Shown in pieces: positions 57,401-64,000 of a DNA stretch of 64,000 nt (positions are counted from its first letter, which is position 1; each line of letters opens with the position of its first letter). The notes beneath the pieces are model-generated. The model saw nothing but the letters and a program-made list of their open reading frames with translations. It was not told the origin of the DNA and did not search any database. The position numbers and the translations under genes are program-made. The stretch covers positions 16,825,195 through 16,889,194 of the forward strand of contig NC_047068.1 in assembly GCF_902459465.1 (NCBI RefSeq). The letters are read 5' to 3'. Origin of the DNA: Asterias rubens. Taxonomy: Eukaryota > Echinodermata > Asteroidea > Forcipulatida > Asteriidae.

Positions 57401-60400
57401 GAGAGCATGATCCCAAAATCAATGTGAACTTTTGAAAGGGCAGCAAGGCCAACACAAGGGCAAGGGTAATTTCAGGCCTGGTTCTTTTTAATCTCGATTC
57501 GCTGTTGGGCACTGGGCAGCAAGGCCAAGACTAGGGCAAAGGAGGGTAATTTCAGGCCTGGTTCTTTTCATTCTTACTTTCTGTTAGATCATGATCGCCC
57601 CCCCCCCCCCCCCCCCCCCCGTTAACTTTTGCATCATGAAGCAATGTGTGAGATAGTGAGGTAAAACTGACACATTACGATACAAGCTCGCACCGTCAGG
57701 TGTGATATGCAAGACGTTGCAAATCCACAGGGAGTCTTTGTCAGTGCACTGAGAATGACACTATTCCTCCACACACACAAAATTGTGTACAGAAAAACAA
57801 GGAACTTTACTTTGTTGCAGGCCTGATACTTCACGGAGGCAACAAAGGTGATTGCCTCCATGTCATTGCATTGGTTTCCTTGAATTGCTTTCTTTCATTG
57901 GCAATTTTGTTTAAATGGAAAAGGCAAAGACTTTTTTCATGCATTTGAAGTATTTATTACACCCAATGTCTGTCTTAGTCAGGGAGCATAATGGTTGAAG
58001 ATATTTACCCACTCACCTAGTTTTCAAGAGTTCAAAGCTTTTGTAATTTAAGTTTTTTGATCTTGAAAGAGTCTCTTCAAAGGGTAACACTTGTCTTAGC
58101 TTCTAAAAATAAAACACTACAAAAGAGTGAGATGATTTTCTTACGTACGGGTCGCTACATATTACACTTACACACTTTGAATTCTCTCAACGTACTCTAT
58201 TTGAGCTTTTTGTTGTGCGTCTCGGTGTGAGGCCGAGGTGTTATGCGTTCACCCCTCGCGGGAATTCAATCAACCGGATCCAAGGCAAACTGAAATTATT
58301 CCATGTTTGCACAGTCAAGATTATGTTGTCCTTGTTAATGACTAAATGCTATCAAGGATGATTAAAGCAAACAACATTTTCTGCCCAGAGATTTTGCTGC
58401 TAGGAAGCTGTGTGTAATTTGTTGACACCAGCAGCAATAACGATCCAGTAGACACAGACCATTTGGGGGTCATTCCATGTCAGCAAAAATCAATTGGGAG
58501 CAGATTCATTTGGGAGGGGGGGGGCCACACTTTATAAAAACATTTCACAAATATTTGGCAAATGAATATTTTATGTGTGTACTAGATAAGTTCAGGGCTT
58601 GACATTTTTCATATGCCCGAGGCCAGTGATTTTAGCAATGGGCGGGTCATACAAGTCTGGCGATCTTGTGTTTTTGAATAAAACATGTAGCATGAAGTAT
58701 CTTTTAACTCTGTTGAGTATCATATCCATAAGACAAATGATGTGAATCTTTTCTCTGCTTGTGCCAAAAACAGCTCAAATTCGAAATTGTGTTTTTATTC
58801 AAAAGCAAGCAGTTACTTAATACAACTGAGCTAGTCACTAAAGCAATTCTGTATGTACAGTACATCTAATGTTTTCTTACGAACCCATGTATGCCCTTGT
58901 TCTCCCTGTCTTCAGTAGCTTGGCTTCTACATTGGCATTGGGGTCAACATGACCCGGTCGGACATCAACGCCACCCTGGCGGAATTCTGGACAGGACCCG
59001 TCCCCAAAAGCAGCTGGATCATCTTCGACCCGGAGAACAAGATTCAGTTCTGGAGATTTGCTACATATATTTTTATACATGGAGGGTAGGTACTGCAGGC
59101 CTGATACTTCAATGAGGCAACAAAGGCGATTGCCTCTGTTGCTTCTAACCATTGCCTTGGTGCCCTTGAAATGCTGGGGCGGTAGAAATTTACAATTTCC
59201 TCATTGGTTGCTCTTTACAACGAAGAAAATGTCTTGGTTCCCTTGCCCTTTCAAAAGCGAAGCATACAGACTTGGTACTGGTATTTCAATTAAAGGCACT
59301 GACACTTTGGTCATACTTGTTAAAGAACTGAGGTGGATTTCACAAAGAGTTAAGACTAGTCTTATCTGGAGTCAGGACGAGTTACGCGTCCTAACCTAGT
59401 ACCAGTCTAGTGTACTCCTAGGACAAGTCCTAAATAAGGACTATTTCTAACACTTTCTCAAATCAGCCCCAGTATTCTCACTTGGTGTATCCGAACATTT
59501 GCATAAAATAGCAAATCTGTGGAAATTTGGACTCAATTGCTCATTTAACTTGAAAGAGAATAAAGAAAGAAAAAACACCGTTGTTACAAAAAATTTGTGT
59601 GGTTTCAGATGCCTACAGAAAAAAAGTCTTCTTATAATTGAGTGAGAAATTACCTCTTTCTCAAAAACTACATTTTTTAGAGGGAGCTGTTTCTCACAAT
59701 GTTTTACTTTATACTACAACAGCTCTCCATTGCTTTTGTATGCTAACAATTATTTTGAGTAATTAACAGTAGAGTAATTACCAACTAGATATCCAGTGCC
59801 TTTAATACTGCACTGAGCTCTTAGACTATCCAATTAGGATGCACTTTTTACAAAATCTTTAAATCCTCAGAAAATTATCTACATGCCAACCAATAACGAC
59901 AAGTGGTGTACTGATAAATGTCATGCACTAATCTTAACCTCTGCATGTACATGTAAGCAGTCAGAGAGCTTGCTCACCATTGATGTAATATACAAATGGG
60001 TTGTCACTAACCATTTAAAGAGGGCGCTGTTTCCCTTTTTGTGTGTTGAGCCAGACTATATTCACTTTGGTTTTACCCATACATGTATGTGTGTGTTATA
60101 CTCTGTACTTTCCCGAGTTCTGTGAGAAAATCACAGGCATAATACTTGGGTGGGATTTGAACCCAAGACCTTTGGAATTCTAGAGCAACTAGTGTAATAC
60201 CAACGTTCACAGATTTGAGGGAAAATACCGAGTACAATATACAGTGCTAACACACATCAGTGTATAGACGATAGTGACCTTGGAACAATACATGTCACAG
60301 AGCCACAGAGCCTGGACTTCCTGCAGGCACGATTTGTACACAGCCCATTGGAAGAAAACATCAAATTTTATGTTTGATGGAGATTGCACTGTCTAATTCT

Positions 60401-63400
60401 TATAAACTTTTGATATGATGAAAGGGGGCACATCTCAAAACTTGTCCAGCTTTTACTTTCATAACCCTTGGTTTTATGTGGAAATTATGACACACAATGT
60501 TAGATTTCCCATAGGACCAGTGTAGTATCTTGCCTGCCAGAATTCTTAAAGAATGTACAAGATCACACTTATTGTAAACAAAGTTCACATGGTCTATATG
60601 GGTAAAACCAAAATGAATTCTTTATCCCTGATGCAATGCAATGGAGCAATACAAATTTATACCAAAGAGATTGTTTGGAAAGTGATTTTGTTGCACAACA
60701 CTTGAAATGATGGTTTCTCATCCTTGTTTATGGCATCCTGAAAAGGCTTGTATTGCATTGTGTATGGGACACTCCTGACAAGTGGAAACTAACGCAGTTG
60801 CAAGGGAGGTGAATTTAGGCCTCGATACCAGGGCCCAATCATAAAGCCTGTAAGCACAAAAACATGCTAAGCACAGAAAAGGTATGTAAGGCGCTTGGCT
60901 TGTTAGAAAAGCACATAATGAACGCACTATGTTTTTTATCTTTTCTTTGCAGTTTAGAGCATCTTCTTTTTAACATAGCTGTACAAGTGTTACTGGGTGT
61001 TGCCCTTGAGATGGTGCATGGGTCAAGGCGGATAGGGAGTCTTTATCTATCAGCAGTTGCTGCAGGTAAGCTTGGGTTATGATCAGGGGCCAAGTTTCAT
61101 GGCTCCACTTACCGCCAAATTCTGTGCTTGTTGTGCAAGAGAAGAATGCCTACTAGTAGCGATGGACTACAAGTACAAACATACACAGGCGAAATTACCT
61201 GCTAAGGTGTGAAATACATGTGAAGCATAAACTTCCCTGTTGTCGTAAGCGCTGATGCTATGCTTGCGGTAAGCAGAGCCAAAAATTGAGCCCCAGTTGT
61301 TTAAATGTTTTTTTAAGGGGAACCTAAAACTTTGTAAGTTTAATTTAAATTTATCTATGACCCTTTTCAGTGTCTGATAACCTCTGAAAAATTTGGTTGA
61401 TATGTGGCACGGTGTACACATGTAGCTATGAGAAGAGTTTGCACTAGACGTATTATTTACAAAATGTACAAAATGTTGCAGACTAGCACACAACCCACAC
61501 ACTTTAAGTTTCAACCCAGAAGCAATTACTCCTGGCTATGTATAAAAATGTTTAACCCAACAGGGACTTCAGGCAAAGTATAAGCTACGGGGGCGAGGGG
61601 TTTGCACAAGTCTTACTTTCTACTGACTGTGCAAATTTAGCTGACTCTAGACATCTCAAGATGTAGGCTTTAAACCCTCAAAGCAATTACTGGCTCTGCG
61701 TCCCTATTGTATACATAAAGCCTTTATGATGCCGTTAGCTACTAAACCATGGAGGTAGATGCCTAAACCAAGGGGTTTACCTGGCTCTGGGCACTCCCAC
61801 AAGATGTACATGTAGGCTGATATCAAGAAGCAATTACTGGCTCCAGACAAGAAGCCAACATACTGTACTGTAGGGGTGCCTAGCCTGTTCTTCGAAACCA
61901 ATTATCAGGGGTAAATTCTAAGCATAACAAACTTGTAGTAGCTTGTATGTATTGGGGTTTTGCCTGCAGTCTCTAGCCATGTACATGTACATGGGCCAAC
62001 ATGACTGGCTCTAGGCACATCCACAAGATGTGGGCTTTTAACCCAGAAGCAATTACTGGCTCTAGGTGCCTACAGTGTACCCAGAAAGCCTACATAATAA
62101 CATAATGTACTTTAGGGATGCCTATACATGTACCTGTCCTTTAGAAAAGCTTTAAGCTGCAACCCATCAGGAAAGCTTAAGGGGTTTGCCTCTATTCCTC
62201 TACCTGAGCAAACTGTGGGCACACCCATAAGATGTGGGCTTTAAACCCAGAAGCAATTACTGGCTCTACATGTAGGTCCCTACAGAGTGTACCCAGAAAG
62301 TCTACATAATAACATTATGTATTTTAGGGATGCCTAGTATACATGTATCCGTCCTTCAAATAGCTTTTAAAGCTGCAACCCGTCAGGGAAACATTCAAAG
62401 CCTAAGGGGTTTGCCTCAGTCTATCTCTAGTCTACCTGAACAAACTCTGGGCACACCCACAAGATGTAGGCTTTAAACCCAGAAGCAATTACTGGTTCCA
62501 GGTCCCTTTGGTACCAAGAAACCCAAGATAATTATGTCCTTCAAACAGCCTTAGCTGCAACCGAATCAGGGACACATTCAAAGCATAACGAACATGTAGC
62601 AGGTACATGTAAGGGGATTGCCTCACACCATCCTTGTACTGGGGCAAACATGACAGGCTCTGGACAAACCCACAAGATGTAGGCTGAGAACCCAGAAGCA
62701 ATTACTGGCTCCATGGTCCTGTGGTACCCAGAAAGCCAAAATAATGTAGTGTAGGGATGCCTACCTGTTCTTCAACAGCCTTTAGCTTAAACTTAATAGG
62801 ATACATTCAAACCCTTGCAGCAAGGGGTTTGCCTCGCAGTCTATCTTTCTACTTGAACAAACATGACAGGCACTGGACAACACGAACAAACATAATTAGG
62901 AAAATTTATGATTTGTAACATTCCTGATAACGAATTATGAAAATCTTCATATATAGGTCAGTCGTGTTGGCGTAGTGGTCTCTTTCCTCACCTGCCGCCA
63001 GGGATCTCTATGGATAAGGTTTCAGTCCCTATACTTTACTTCATGAGTTTCCCAGGAATAACTCCCACAAGATTTTCCTCCCACATCAAAAACTGAAACT
63101 TCCCTCCTTGGATTAAAGTTGGAGCCATACATGGACACTGCATGAAATGATTCATTATTTATACTGATGACTCAACTCTAACTTAGGTTTTTTGACTATA
63201 CAAGTTTCTTTATCATCAGGGTCCAATAGACTGATCCAGTAGGCTCCGCCCACGACGCACTTGTGAGCAAGAACACGTGTGGCTCTCCAATGCCTTTCTG
63301 CACAACTCTGCCGTGCGCGCCAAGATATGCGCACGCATGTCGGACCTTATTTGTCGGACCTTCATTGCGTTGTGATTGGTCAATACGCAATGGGGTGGAG

Positions 63401-64000
63401 CTTAGTGGATCGGTCTATTTCATAGAGCTGCTTTATAAGCAGGACAATTTTGCTTAACAATGGTCTGCTTAGCAGACAAGTTTTGTTGTACCAGTCACAA
63501 TTCAATTCAATTCAATACACGTTTATTTCATACTCTTGTTGAGAACAAAAAAACAATTGAACATGTGACATGGTAGTTTGGCTGGTTACCTTATTCTGGT
63601 AAGCATTATTTTGTTTTGCTTAGCTACCTTTTTGTGAACGATAGTCAGACTCCTTTTCGGTAAAGGGTCATTCATTAGTCATGATGCTTATGGCATACAG
63701 GTTTCTAAATAATGTATGTATTATTTTGGTTTTCCCATATACATCACTGTGTGTTAGCACTATATACTCAGTACTTTCCAGAGCATTGAATTGCAAAGGT
63801 CATGGGTTCGAATCCCACCCAAGTAATGTGCCTGTGACCTTTTTCACAGAACTCAGGAAAGTACTGAGTATACAGTGCTAACACACATCGGTGCAAGGGT
63901 AAAACCAAAATTAAAATTAATATGTGATTTGTTGTGTCTCCACAGGTTCCATGGGTTCGTCTATTCTGGACAGGACTAGTTTTCTTTGTGGTGCTTCAGC
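48386..64000 (+). CDS. RHBDL: EF-hand rhomboid intramembrane serine protease, RHBDL1/3-like (5' part, six exons)
   Basis: Joined exons 48386-48481, 53724-53888, 55390-55620, 58919-59085, 60953-61065 and 63946-64000 encode 275 residues, cut by the window end. Rhomboids cleave transmembrane proteins inside the membrane, for example growth-factor precursors. Order: two degenerate EF-hands (loops near 34-45 and 72-83); cytosolic linker; first transmembrane segment about 148-174; luminal L1 loop with sequons N174 and N181 and the WR motif (209-210); H218-x4-H223-x3-N227 on the second segment (FIHGGLEHLLFN); LGVALEMVHGSRRIG; then LCGAS with the nucleophile Ser at 275. The catalytic His of the sixth segment lies beyond the window. 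EF-hands plus this core identify the RHBDL1/RHBDL3 (Rhomboid-4) group. All junction phases agree. The ATG at 48386 is the first after an in-frame TAA at 48311; a longer N-terminus from upstream exons is not excluded. Confidence 0.92.
48728..48904 (-). mobile_element. family D repeat, copy D8 (RHBDL intron 1)
   Basis: CAGGCCTGATGCTTTGTTTT at one end and AGTTTCAGGCCTGA at the other. Inverse orientation and both boundary palindromes. Confidence 0.8.
49147..49275 (+). mobile_element. family D repeat, copy D9 (degraded)
   Basis: CCTGATACTTCACGGTAGC, CCTTGGTGCCCTAGAAATG, AATTTCCTCATAGGGC and CAGAAGCGAAGTGTACAG in family order, with deletions. Confidence 0.6.
50058..50222 (+). mobile_element. family D subfamily, copy D11
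   Basis: TTTCAGGCCTGGATTTTTAT, AAAGGGCAAGGCCTTTTTC, TTTTGAAGGGGTACCAAG and an end CCAAGCCTGG. Shares the boundary palindrome and GGGCAAGG block with D but has its own middle; like 53234-53375 and 57367-57590. Confidence 0.55.
51936..52110 (+). mobile_element. family D repeat, copy D10 (RHBDL intron 1)
   Basis: CAGGCCACGTAGGCAACAAC to TCAAAAACGAAGCATAGAGG. Complete internal order including AGGGTGCCCTATACCAAGGG. Confidence 0.8.
53234..53375 (+). mobile_element. family D subfamily, copy D12 (RHBDL intron 1)
   Basis: TGGCCTGAAATTTCATATTT, GGGCAAGGCCGTTTTTAATT, AGTGGCACCAAGGCCAACAC. Ends about 350 nt before RHBDL exon 2. Confidence 0.5.
53724..53888 (+). CDS. RHBDL: RHBDL exon 2 (EF-hand pair)
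   Basis: The exon is 165 nt, phase 0 to phase 0, between CTTCTTATAG and GTAAGT. It encodes FDVEGKGNISMEAF, the LDPHKLEVLEA connector found in RHBDL1/3, and a second loop ending GRLSYQEF. Intron 1 before it is 5.2 kb. Confidence 0.92.
53939..54210. mobile_element. family A MITE, copy A17 (right arm truncated; RHBDL intron 2)
   Basis: TTAAAGACACTGGACAG at left, standard left arm and centre (GGGATCTCGAAATC), then GAGGGAGCAATCAG before the sequence changes at the palindrome that hosts A18. Confidence 0.75.
54211..54714. mobile_element. family A MITE A18 (54236-54689) inside a 54-bp palindrome
   Basis: A18 has TTAA at 54236-54239 and 54686-54689 with ends AAGGCACTGGACATG and ACGTCCAGTGCCTTTAA. 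The flanks GCACAGTGCATAGACCTTAC (54211 on) and GTAAGGTTTATGCACTGTGC (to 54714) are inverse copies with one mismatch. Removing A18 and one TTAA leaves a palindrome with TTTAAA at its exact centre. Confidence 0.85.
55390..55620 (+). CDS. RHBDL: RHBDL exon 3 (linker and start of TM1)
   Basis: The exon is 231 nt, phase 0 to phase 0, between TTTTTAACAG and GTGAGG. It starts MSDKR, equivalent to the SNKR/SSKR segment after the EF-hands in vertebrate RHBDL3/1, and ends in the hydrophobic LPPLVMLSISCVE. Confidence 0.92.
55677..55905 (-). mobile_element. tRNA-derived SINE, copy R2 (RHBDL intron 3)
   Basis: ATTCTGGTTGTGAAGCCAAA then GATTCTCAGAAAAGCGAT is shared with copy R1. A B-box-like block (on the minus strand, TCCAATCCCATCC) lies near 55885-55900, and element J follows. 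A further fragment (GGATTCTCAGAAAAACGATC) lies at about 56050-56170. Confidence 0.5.
55908..56050. mobile_element. short inverted-repeat element J
   Basis: AGGAGACTTTCCAACG and the near-inverse AGAAAGTCTCCC at the ends. Inner arms hold GGCAGCAGACATACCGGGTA and TACCCGGTAAGTCTGCTGCC, then CCATTGTTTACG/GAACAATGG. About 143 bp; no coding capacity. Confidence 0.8.
56442..56468 (+). repeat. poly-G run
   Basis: A run of about 20 G then CAGGGGG; length is likely unstable in the assembly. Confidence 0.9.
56619..56833. mobile_element. family C element, copy C6 (best-preserved)
   Basis: GGGCCCAATTTCATAGAGCT at left and its exact inverse at right, with GCTTAGCAACATTAAGCAG and GTGCTTAGCTACTTTTTGTG within. 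215 bp in RHBDL intron 3. Confidence 0.88.
57145..57358. mobile_element. family C element, copy C7
   Basis: CTGCTCAAGCAGAAAATATT, GGTACCAGTCACAACTTG, TTTGGCTGGTAACC, GTGCCTAGCTACTTTTTGTG and the right end CTGGGCCC. Left terminus lost. Confidence 0.75.
57367..57590 (+). repeat. three tandem CAGGCCTGGTTCTTTT units (family D subfamily)
   Basis: The phrase TTTCAGGCCTGGTTCTTTT (first copy TTTCAAGCC) starts at about 57364, 57471 and 57549. Between them lie GGGCAGCAAGGCCAA blocks. A diverged tandem array followed by a C22 run. Confidence 0.7.
57598..57620 (+). repeat. poly-C run
   Basis: About 22 C in a row; length probably unreliable. Confidence 0.9.
57819..57935 (+). mobile_element. family D repeat, copy D14 (RHBDL intron 3)
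   Basis: CAGGCCTGATACTTCACGGA, GGTGATTGCCTCCATG, then a deleted middle and AATGGAAAAGGCAAAGAC. Confidence 0.7.
58919..59085 (+). CDS. RHBDL: RHBDL exon 4 (TM1 end, L1 loop, TM2 start)
   Basis: The exon is 167 nt. The acceptor must be the second AG in TTCAGTAG, because the first would place a TAG in frame. It ends CATGGAGG|GTAGGT in phase 2. It encodes two N-glycosylation sequons, consistent with a luminal loop, and QFWRFATYIFIHG. Confidence 0.92.
59096..59275 (+). mobile_element. family D repeat, copy D15 (abuts RHBDL exon 4 donor)
   Basis: GCAGGCCTGATACTTCAATG to CAAAAGCGAAGCATACAG, complete. It begins 11 nt after the end of RHBDL exon 4. Confidence 0.82.
59290..59805. mobile_element. family A MITE, copy A19, interrupted
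   Basis: TTAAAGGCACTGACACTTTGG at left and TATCCAGTGCCTTTAA at right, but 516 bp long because about 130 bp (59325-59457) of another element is inserted near the left end. That insert contains GGTGGATTTCACAAAGAGTT and AGGACGAGTTACGCGTCCT. Confidence 0.75.
60085..60255 (-). mobile_element. tRNA-like family S, copy S2 (RHBDL intron 4)
   Basis: GTGGGATTTGAACCCAAGAC is a B-box-like core in reverse (GGTTCAAATCCCACC on the minus strand). The end GTGCTAACACACATCAG matches S1 and S3. Confidence 0.55.
60831..60915. mobile_element. family C fragment C8, 37 nt upstream of RHBDL exon 5
   Basis: GGGCCCAATCATAAAGCCTG then TAAGCACAAAAACATGCTAA: left end only, truncated next to the exon 5 acceptor region. 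Confidence 0.6.
60953..61065 (+). CDS. RHBDL: RHBDL exon 5 (TM2-TM3)
   Basis: The exon is 113 nt between CTTTGCAG and GTAAGC, entering in phase 2 and leaving in phase 1. It encodes LEHLLFNIAVQVLLGV and ALEMVHGSRRIGSLYL, with the oxyanion-hole Asn of rhomboids (N227). Confidence 0.95.
61087..61294. mobile_element. family C element, copy C9 (RHBDL intron 5)
   Basis: GGGGCCAAGTTTCATGGCTC at left, AGCCAAAAATTGAGCCCC at right, with diverged inner arms. Confidence 0.6.
61510..62880 (+). repeat. diverged tandem array in RHBDL intron 5 (about 150-230-bp units)
   Basis: The phrase CCAGAAGCAATTACTGG or a close variant recurs near 61520, 61680, 61828, 62047, 62249, 62482 and 62694. Between copies lie ordered blocks: GTACCCAGAAAGCC, AGGGATGCCTA, TTCAAACAGCTTTTAAGCTG-like text, AGGGGTTTGCCTC and CCACAAGATGTAGGCTTTAA. 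Unit length varies by internal deletions. Best read as an old minisatellite array, not a gene. Confidence 0.8.
62955..63135 (+). mobile_element. tRNA-derived SINE, copy R3 (RHBDL intron 5)
   Basis: GTTGGCGTAGTGGTCTC is an A-box-like start and GGTTTCAGTCCC a B-box-like site about 50 nt later. The body shares TTTCCTCCCACATCAAAAAC with R1. No tRNA cloverleaf, so not a tRNA gene. Confidence 0.65.
63412..63640. mobile_element. family C element, copy C10, interrupted by a tailed fragment
   Basis: TTTCATAGAGCTGCTTTATA at left and TGCTTAGCTACCTTTTTGTG at right. Around 63494-63570 it is interrupted by AATTCAATTCAATTCAATAC then ACGTTTATTTCATACTC, a tailed retroelement end in reverse. Confidence 0.7.
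63745..63895 (+). mobile_element. tRNA-like family S, copy S3 (RHBDL intron 5)
   Basis: GTTAGCACTATATACTCAGT and the inverse ACTGAGTATACAGTGCTAAC form the ends. GGGTTCGAATCCCACCC in the middle is a T-arm/B-box-like sequence. It ends about 50 nt before RHBDL exon 6. Confidence 0.6.
63946..64000 (+). CDS. RHBDL: RHBDL exon 6, truncated by window end (catalytic Ser)
   Basis: After the CTCCACAG acceptor the frame reads GSMGSSILDRTSFLCGAS and then GC, so the next residue is probably Ala (GASA rather than the commoner GASG; GCN is all that can be read). The Ser codon TCA at 63996-63998 is the predicted nucleophile. Confidence 0.93.

Noticed and set aside
58466..58482. Second copy of the long-TIR transposon end (GGGTCATTCCATGTCA)
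   Set aside because: Only about 16 bases resemble the terminus and no partner arm is seen; recorded as a chance or solo remnant.
63798..63818. tRNA gene suggested by GGGTTCGAATCCCACCC
   Set aside because: Only the T-arm-like part is present; no acceptor stem or anticodon arm can be folded, so it is a SINE-type relic.

Overview
This is eukaryotic, metazoan DNA. Coding sequence is split by long introns with GT/AG boundaries, the genes stand alone, and most of the window is short palindromic transposon-derived repeats. The style of the repeats (TTAA-flanked palindromes, GGGCCCAATTTCATAGAG palindromes, tRNA-derived SINEs, CAATT-tailed retroelement ends), the roughly 37-40% GC look and the gene content suggest an invertebrate deuterostome, most likely an echinoderm and perhaps a sea star. 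The species call is inference from repeat style. I found no bacterial, viral, rRNA, intact tRNA or CRISPR feature.

Layout. 1-21.4 kb is gene-poor and filled with non-autonomous elements: many copies of a TTAA-flanked palindromic family A, two copies of a related family B, one of two near-identical double-hairpin elements (E1), an inverted cluster of 32-bp units (15.6-16.1 kb), a 34-bp tandem repeat and a CAATT-tailed retroelement end. 21.4-25.1 kb holds a five-exon plus-strand gene for a 403-residue protein with an N-terminal pleckstrin homology (PH) domain and an acidic tail. 26.0-28.2 kb is a 2.2-kb DNA transposon with about 500-bp terminal inverted repeats and a decayed internal ORF. 29.5-30.1 kb is an intronless minus-strand linker histone H1 gene, with a possible divergent first exon 190 bp away. 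30.5-48 kb has no confidently identified gene; it holds a few orphan exon candidates (32.9, 34.7, 35.4, 40.9 kb), a foldback element with 8-bp target duplications, and nested palindromic elements at 36.4-37.4 kb.

48.4-64.0 kb contains the first six coding exons of a plus-strand EF-hand rhomboid protease of the RHBDL1/RHBDL3 type. The window ends within the codon after the catalytic GAS serine, so the second half of the protease lies outside. Its introns are large (1.5 to 5.2 kb) and carry most copies of a second repeat family (D, bounded by CAGGCCTG), family C palindromes, SINEs and a diverged tandem array in intron 5.

The three secure genes show no operon-like or pathway relationship. One acts at membranes by lipid or protein binding (PH), one in chromatin (H1) and one in membrane proteolysis (rhomboid). 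The main novelty is in the repeats: nested insertions that record target choice, an insertion exactly at the centre of a pre-existing palindrome, and shared hairpin-tip sequence between otherwise different elements.
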